From Alteripontixanthobacter muriae (GTDB taxonomy: Bacteria > Pseudomonadota > Alphaproteobacteria > Sphingomonadales > Sphingomonadaceae), in assembly GCF_013336795.1 (NCBI RefSeq), contig NZ_JAAFZT010000035.1:329026-393025 (forward strand): DNA of 64,000 nucleotides, read 5' to 3'. A program made the position numbers and the translations under genes. This document shows, one piece after another, positions 60,455-64,000 of the stretch (positions within the stretch are counted from its first letter, which is position 1; every line of letters begins with the position of its first letter). The notes beneath the pieces were generated by a model, which searched no databases, was not told the origin of the DNA, and was given only the letters and a program-made list of their open reading frames with translations.

Positions 60455-61180
60455 ATGGGTGTGAATGGATTGCAACTGGTCGCGGACAGAGCCGCACCGA
60501 CAGGCTACGGAGCCGGCAGTCTGCGGCAAGCAGCAGGTTTGCCCTTGCAGAAGACTGTCACGCCGGTCTGTGGTACGCAGCCTCAGATCCAGCCGGCCAT
60601 ACCGCATGACAAGCGCACCACGCCGCGATATTCCCTGCTTATCCGGCCTGCGAAACTGATCTGTTCGCGTGGCGAGTTTCTATGCGTTCTTCGCGACATT
60701 TCAGAAACCGGACTCAGCCTGCGCAGCTTCCATCGCCTGCCCTCGGGTACGCGAATGGAAATCGAGATGCAGAATGGCGATCGACATCCCGTTGCGCGAG
60801 TCTGGCAAGAGGAAAACGAAGCGGGTTTTCGCTTCATCCAGCCGCTGGACGTGGACAGGGTGATCGCGGCGCAGGGCAGCTTTCCGAAGCGTGCGCTTCG
60901 CGTCGGCATCCAGCTATCCGTGCAGATCGTGACGCCTACCGCTTCGGGCGAGGCTTGCATCGAGAACCTGTCCCAGCAGGGTGCGCGCATGTCCACATCG
61001 CTGCCGCTGGCGCTGGACCAGCACGTGAGAGTGCGGGCAAGTCACCTGCCCGAGATCAGGGCGAAAGTCCGCTGGCGAAAAGGCGAGCAATACGGATTGG
61101 TGTTCGAAACCACTTTCGCGCTGCCCGAGTTCGCATTGCTAGCAGCAGGGCTGCAATGTCCCGCCCTAATCGCACGCTGA
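60455..61180 (+). CDS. tandem PilZ-domain protein
   Basis: 241 residues from ATG 60455 (MGVNGLQLVADRA); an ATG 21 bases upstream is possible. Two PilZ-like domains: the first has RTTPRYS and DISETGLSL (the R-x-x-x-R and D/N-x-S-x-x-G c-di-GMP motifs); the second has KRALRVGIQL and NLSQQGARM, where the arginine spacing is shorter. The first site looks able to bind c-di-GMP; the second is less certain. No signal or membrane segment. No motility genes are nearby. Confidence 0.85.
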   Translation: MGVNGLQLVADRAAPTGYGAGSLRQAAGLPLQKTVTPVCGTQPQIQPAIPHDKRTTPRYSLLIRPAKLICSRGEFLCVLRDISETGLSLRSFHRLPSGTRMEIEMQNGDRHPVARVWQEENEAGFRFIQPLDVDRVIAAQGSFPKRALRVGIQLSVQIVTPTASGEACIENLSQQGARMSTSLPLALDQHVRVRASHLPEIRAKVRWRKGEQYGLVFETTFALPEFALLAAGLQCPALIAR

Positions 61181-61226
61181 CCGGTCCCGGCTTATTCCAG
61201 CAGCCGCCGAAAGCGCGCTGCGCCGG

Positions 61227-61718
61227 TCAGGCCGTGCGGAAATCCATGGCTGCACCGTTCATGCAATAACGCTTGCCCGTCGGTTGTGGCCCGTCATTGA
61301 AGACGTGGCCGAGATGTCCGCCGCAATCGGCGCAAAGCACTTCCGTGCGCGGATAGCCGATCTTGTAATCGGTGGCTGTCACGACACCGCCTGAAAGCGG
61401 CTTCCAGAAACTGGGCCAGCCGGTGCCGCTTTCGAACTTGGTCCTGGAAGCGAACAGTGCGTTGTCGCAGCCGGCACAGATGTAGGTTCCGGCGCGCTTT
61501 TCCTTGTTCAGCGGGCTGGAATAGGGGCGCTCCGTTCCCGCCTTGCGCAGAACGGTGAACTCCTGCTTGCTCAGTTTCGCCCGCCACTGCGCTTCGGTGA
61601 AGGAAACACGATAGCTGCGCGCTTCGGCAGGACTGCCGCAGGCGCCTAAAATGGGAACGGCGGCTCCGATGCCGAGCCACGACAGAGCCTTGCGGCGCGA
61701 AAGGTGAGATGTTGTCAT
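61227..61718 (-). CDS. msrB: exported peptide-methionine (R)-S-oxide reductase MsrB
   Basis: 163 residues. The N-terminus SRRKALSWLGIG resembles a twin-arginine signal, and a lipobox ILGAC follows, so it may be a Tat-exported lipoprotein. The zinc ligands CAGC and CADC, GTGWPSFWKP, and the catalytic Cys152 in KRYCMNG are all present (the more usual CINS is changed to CMNG). It repairs methionine-R-sulfoxide and pairs functionally with the exported MsrA at 49978-50652. Confidence 0.95.
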   Translation of the reverse strand: MTTSHLSRRKALSWLGIGAAVPILGACGSPAEARSYRVSFTEAQWRAKLSKQEFTVLRKAGTERPYSSPLNKEKRAGTYICAGCDNALFASRTKFESGTGWPSFWKPLSGGVVTATDYKIGYPRTEVLCADCGGHLGHVFNDGPQPTGKRYCMNGAAMDFRTA

Positions 61719-61761
61719 GACACGCTTCTAGCAAGACATGTCACAACCTGTGCTGAACGTG

Positions 61762-63084
61762 TCAGAACCGGCTCATTCGCACAGGCATCTTGCGGAAGCC
61801 GTGCACGAAATTGGCACGTACGCGTTCCACTTCGCCGACGACTTCGATTCGCATCCGGCGCTGGTGCATTTCCTCCAGCAGGATACGCAGCTGCAGTTCC
61901 GCCAGCCGCGCGCCGACGCAGCGATGAATGCCGTAACCGAAGGCTATGTGGCGACGGGCGTTCTCACGCGTGATGTCGAGCTTGTCCGGGTTCTCGAACA
62001 CCGTCTCGTCGCGATTGGCGGACAGATACCAGAGGACGATCTTGTCGCCCTTCTTCACCTGTTCGCCGAACAGTTCGGCATCTTCGCTGGCCGTGCGGCG
62101 CATATGCGCGAGAGGCGTCTGGAAGCGCAGACATTCCTGCACAGCGTTTGGGATGAGCGAAGCGTCGCCTTCGAACAGTTCCCGCTGATCGGGAAAGCTG
62201 TGCAGGGCATGGACGATGCCCGACATGGTGTTGCGGGTGGTATCGTTGCCGCCGACGATCAGCAGGACCAGATTGCCCATGAATTCCTTGGGGCTCATGT
62301 TGTTCATGGCCTCGGAATGGATCATCATCGAGATCAGGTCGGGGCGAGGCTCCTGGCCCGCACGCTCAGCCCAGAGCGCCTGGAAATACTGGCCCATTTC
62401 CATCAATATGCCCTGCCGATACTCGTCCAGGTCGCGCACCATGGCGATCTCGGTGTCGCCAGCCCAGTCCGACCAGAAGGTCAGCAGGCGGCGGTCGTCC
62501 CAGGGAAAATCGAACAGGATCGCCAGCATTTGCGTGGTCAGTTCGATGGAGACCTTGTCCACCCAGTCGAAGGTTTCCCCTTCGGGAACGCGGTCCAGCA
62601 CCTCGCCCGTTCGCTGGCGGATGTCGGCTTCCATCCGCTTCATTTCGGCCGGGGTGAAGGCGGGGGCAACGGTGCGGCGCTGCCCGGTGTGCTGCGGCCG
62701 GTCCATGGCGATGAACATGGGCAGTTCGAACCGTTCTTCTTCGGGAATGTCGTCCCGCCTGCTCAGGATCGTTATCCCGCCATGTTCCCATGAACTGGAA
62801 TAGAGCTCGGGCAGCGATTCCACGTGCTGTATGGCCTTGTGTTGCACCACGTTCCAGTGCGGGCCGAAAGGGCTGTCGTCAACGTAGTGCATTGGCCCCC
62901 GGGCGCGCAAATCGGCGAAAATCGGGTGCCAGCGATCCTCGGCATAGATGTCGCTGCGGCTGACATCGTCCGGATGCGGATGATGCCACTTCTGCTGCGG
63001 ATTTTCTCGTAAATGCTTCTCCAGCGCGTCGACCGCACTCGGCGCGGTGCGATAGGTGGGCGAACTGGCTGGTTGCGTGGCCAT
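61762..63084 (-). CDS. cytochrome P450, CYP153-like
   Basis: 440 residues, soluble. The heme-ligand segment FGYGIHRCVGARLAE places the thiolate at Cys389; the I-helix has GGNDTTRN (about 280) and the K-helix has the ExxR in QECLRFQTPL. The N-terminal region with HPDDVSRSDIYAEDRWHPIF resembles CYP153 medium-chain alkane and fatty-acid omega-hydroxylases found in marine sphingomonads. No ferredoxin or ferredoxin reductase gene adjoins it. The CYP153 subfamily label is from memory and needs a search. Confidence 0.9.
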   Translation of the reverse strand: MATQPASSPTYRTAPSAVDALEKHLRENPQQKWHHPHPDDVSRSDIYAEDRWHPIFADLRARGPMHYVDDSPFGPHWNVVQHKAIQHVESLPELYSSSWEHGGITILSRRDDIPEEERFELPMFIAMDRPQHTGQRRTVAPAFTPAEMKRMEADIRQRTGEVLDRVPEGETFDWVDKVSIELTTQMLAILFDFPWDDRRLLTFWSDWAGDTEIAMVRDLDEYRQGILMEMGQYFQALWAERAGQEPRPDLISMMIHSEAMNNMSPKEFMGNLVLLIVGGNDTTRNTMSGIVHALHSFPDQRELFEGDASLIPNAVQECLRFQTPLAHMRRTASEDAELFGEQVKKGDKIVLWYLSANRDETVFENPDKLDITRENARRHIAFGYGIHRCVGARLAELQLRILLEEMHQRRMRIEVVGEVERVRANFVHGFRKMPVRMSRF

Positions 63085-63149
63085 GTCTGTCTCTCCGTCA
63101 GTGCCGCCTCATTTGCCGGGCAGCTTTATGATGCAGAGTGTGAACCTGC

Positions 63150-63163
63150 TGACACAAGTGTCA
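63150..63163. promoter_or_regulatory. perfect 14-bp palindrome upstream of the P450 gene
   Basis: TGACACAAGTGTCA, TGACAC and GTGTCA separated by two bases, 66 bases before the P450 start. On the minus strand it overlaps a TTGACA that could act as a -35 box. It shares the TGACAC half-site with the palindrome at 59084-59097. Confidence 0.55.
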
Positions 63164-63191
63164 ATAGGCGCCGTGTTTCAAGTGGTGCGCC

Positions 63192-64000
63192 TCACCCCGC
63201 CGGTCTGCCCCGGAAACGCGCCAGCAGACCGGTTCGGTTGGCCTGCGGCCCCGATTGCATGACCCGGCTGCGGAACAGGCGCGCACCCGTTCGCACGAAC
63301 ACAACGACCCAGAACGCCTGCCATGACAGCATCAGAAGATGGGGCCACAAGTCGGGCACCTGCGCCGCCCGCGCCACCATCGCGTATGGCGAACTGAGCG
63401 GGAACAGTACCGCAAACAGTTCCACCGGTGATCCCACGTCGGTCATGGCGTAGGTCGCCAGGAAGAAGACCATCAGCTGCAGGATCGTCGCCGGCATCGA
63501 GATCGTCTGCACGTCGCGCACCGTCGGCGCCATCGATCCTACCGCCAGGAAAATGGACCCGATCAGCAAATAGGCCATGGCGAAATAGACCAGGAACAAC
63601 GCCATGAACAGCGGCCAGCCTACCGCCGGTTCGGGCAGGGGCGGAATGGCGGCGCCGCCCAGCATCAGCACGGCGGCGGCCACGCTGCCCCAGACGGCGA
63701 TTCCGACGAAGCTGATGCCGAGCATGGCGAACAGCTTGCCCATGAACAAGGAGTCCATCGGGATGGAGGCGGCAAGGATCTCGATGATCTTGTTACCCTT
63801 TTCCTCCACCAGATTCGACAGCACCATGCCTGCCAGCAGCATGGTGAGGAGGAACAGCAGCGTCAGCGCTGCCGTGGCCGTGGCGGCATTGGCGGTTCGC
63901 TGGCTAGCCGCGCTGCTCTGGGTAGGGGCGAGAGTGATGTTCGGCACAGCCCCGCCAGCGCCCGCTGCATCGCGTGCTACCAAAGCGATCTCGCCCCGCC
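63192..64000 (-). CDS. ABC-2 type transporter permease, partial (N-terminus outside the window)
   Basis: C-terminal about 268 residues; the frame stays open to the right edge. NLVEEKGNKIIEILAASIPMD is the conserved coupling segment of NatB/YhaP-type ABC-2 permeases, followed by five membrane helices. These export systems move sodium, drugs or lipids with a separate ATPase, which would lie upstream beyond 64000. A TTG at 63983 is not a true start, because coding continues upstream. Confidence 0.88.
   Translation of the reverse strand, partial: RGEIALVARDAAGAGGAVPNITLAPTQSSAASQRTANAATATAALTLLFLLTMLLAGMVLSNLVEEKGNKIIEILAASIPMDSLFMGKLFAMLGISFVGIAVWGSVAAAVLMLGGAAIPPLPEPAVGWPLFMALFLVYFAMAYLLIGSIFLAVGSMAPTVRDVQTISMPATILQLMVFFLATYAMTDVGSPVELFAVLFPLSSPYAMVARAAQVPDLWPHLLMLSWQAFWVVVFVRTGARLFRSRVMQSGPQANRTGLLARFRGRPAG

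Overview
The window is a GC-rich, densely coded chromosomal segment of an alphaproteobacterium. Several genes point to the Sphingomonadales, probably an Erythrobacteraceae-like organism: a second GluRS, GapR, DUF1244, an HWE-type histidine kinase, a CYP153-like P450, a bacterial Cdc48 ATPase and CIRCE-controlled groESL. This placement is inferred from gene content; there is no rRNA here to confirm it. I see no prophage, insertion sequence, CRISPR array or rRNA. One tRNA, Leu(UAA), is present.

Layout. 0-2.5 kb: a CoA-transferase operon (scoA...scoB) with two envelope genes inserted between the subunits. 2.5-5.4 kb: a possible attenuator or small RNA, then a Cdc48-type AAA+ ATPase. 5.4-9.6 kb: polA and an overlapping HWE sensor kinase. 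9.8-13.8 kb: an acidic mini-lipoprotein, a class A beta-lactamase-like protein, a host-attachment-family protein and two tandem transglutaminases. 13.8-20 kb: groESL with a CIRCE operator, a MATE exporter, a PagL-like lipid A deacylase and a CPA2/Kef-type antiporter. 20-31 kb: information-processing core, with rplJL on the minus strand and rpoBC on the plus strand, each with its own promoter and structured leader instead of the usual single operon.

31-38.6 kb: gltX, pyk, DUF1244, gapR, ybjQ, a CPBP protease, yebC-ruvC and an AI-2E family membrane protein. 38.8-44.5 kb: a YdeP-type molybdopterin oxidoreductase with its maturation genes mobA and fdhD, then a translationally coupled diacylglycerol-kinase-fold protein and a Tam41/Mmp37-like nucleotidyltransferase. 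That pair is the most interesting candidate system here, because it could run DAG to phosphatidate to CDP-DAG. 44.5-53.2 kb: DUF2141, rpe, a heparinase II/III-like protein, purH, a 43-residue mini-protein, exported msrA, a Fur/Zur regulator and dxs. 53.2-59.6 kb: NnrU, an exported FKBP, a tandem amidohydrolase pair in which one member has lost all visible metal ligands, a POT peptide transporter and a divergent GntR regulator with palindromic operators between them. 59.8-64 kb: ihfB, tRNA-Leu, a tandem PilZ protein, exported msrB, a CYP153-like P450 and the end of an ABC-2 permease.

Most genes are ordinary housekeeping or accessory functions. Short overlaps, mostly ATGA-type (scoA/exported protein, yebC/ruvC, DAG kinase/Tam41-like, the two amidohydrolases and FKBP), mark the tightly coupled operons. 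Intrinsic terminators after groL, rplL, rpoC, the two mini-lipoproteins, gapR and the POT transporter delimit transcription units.
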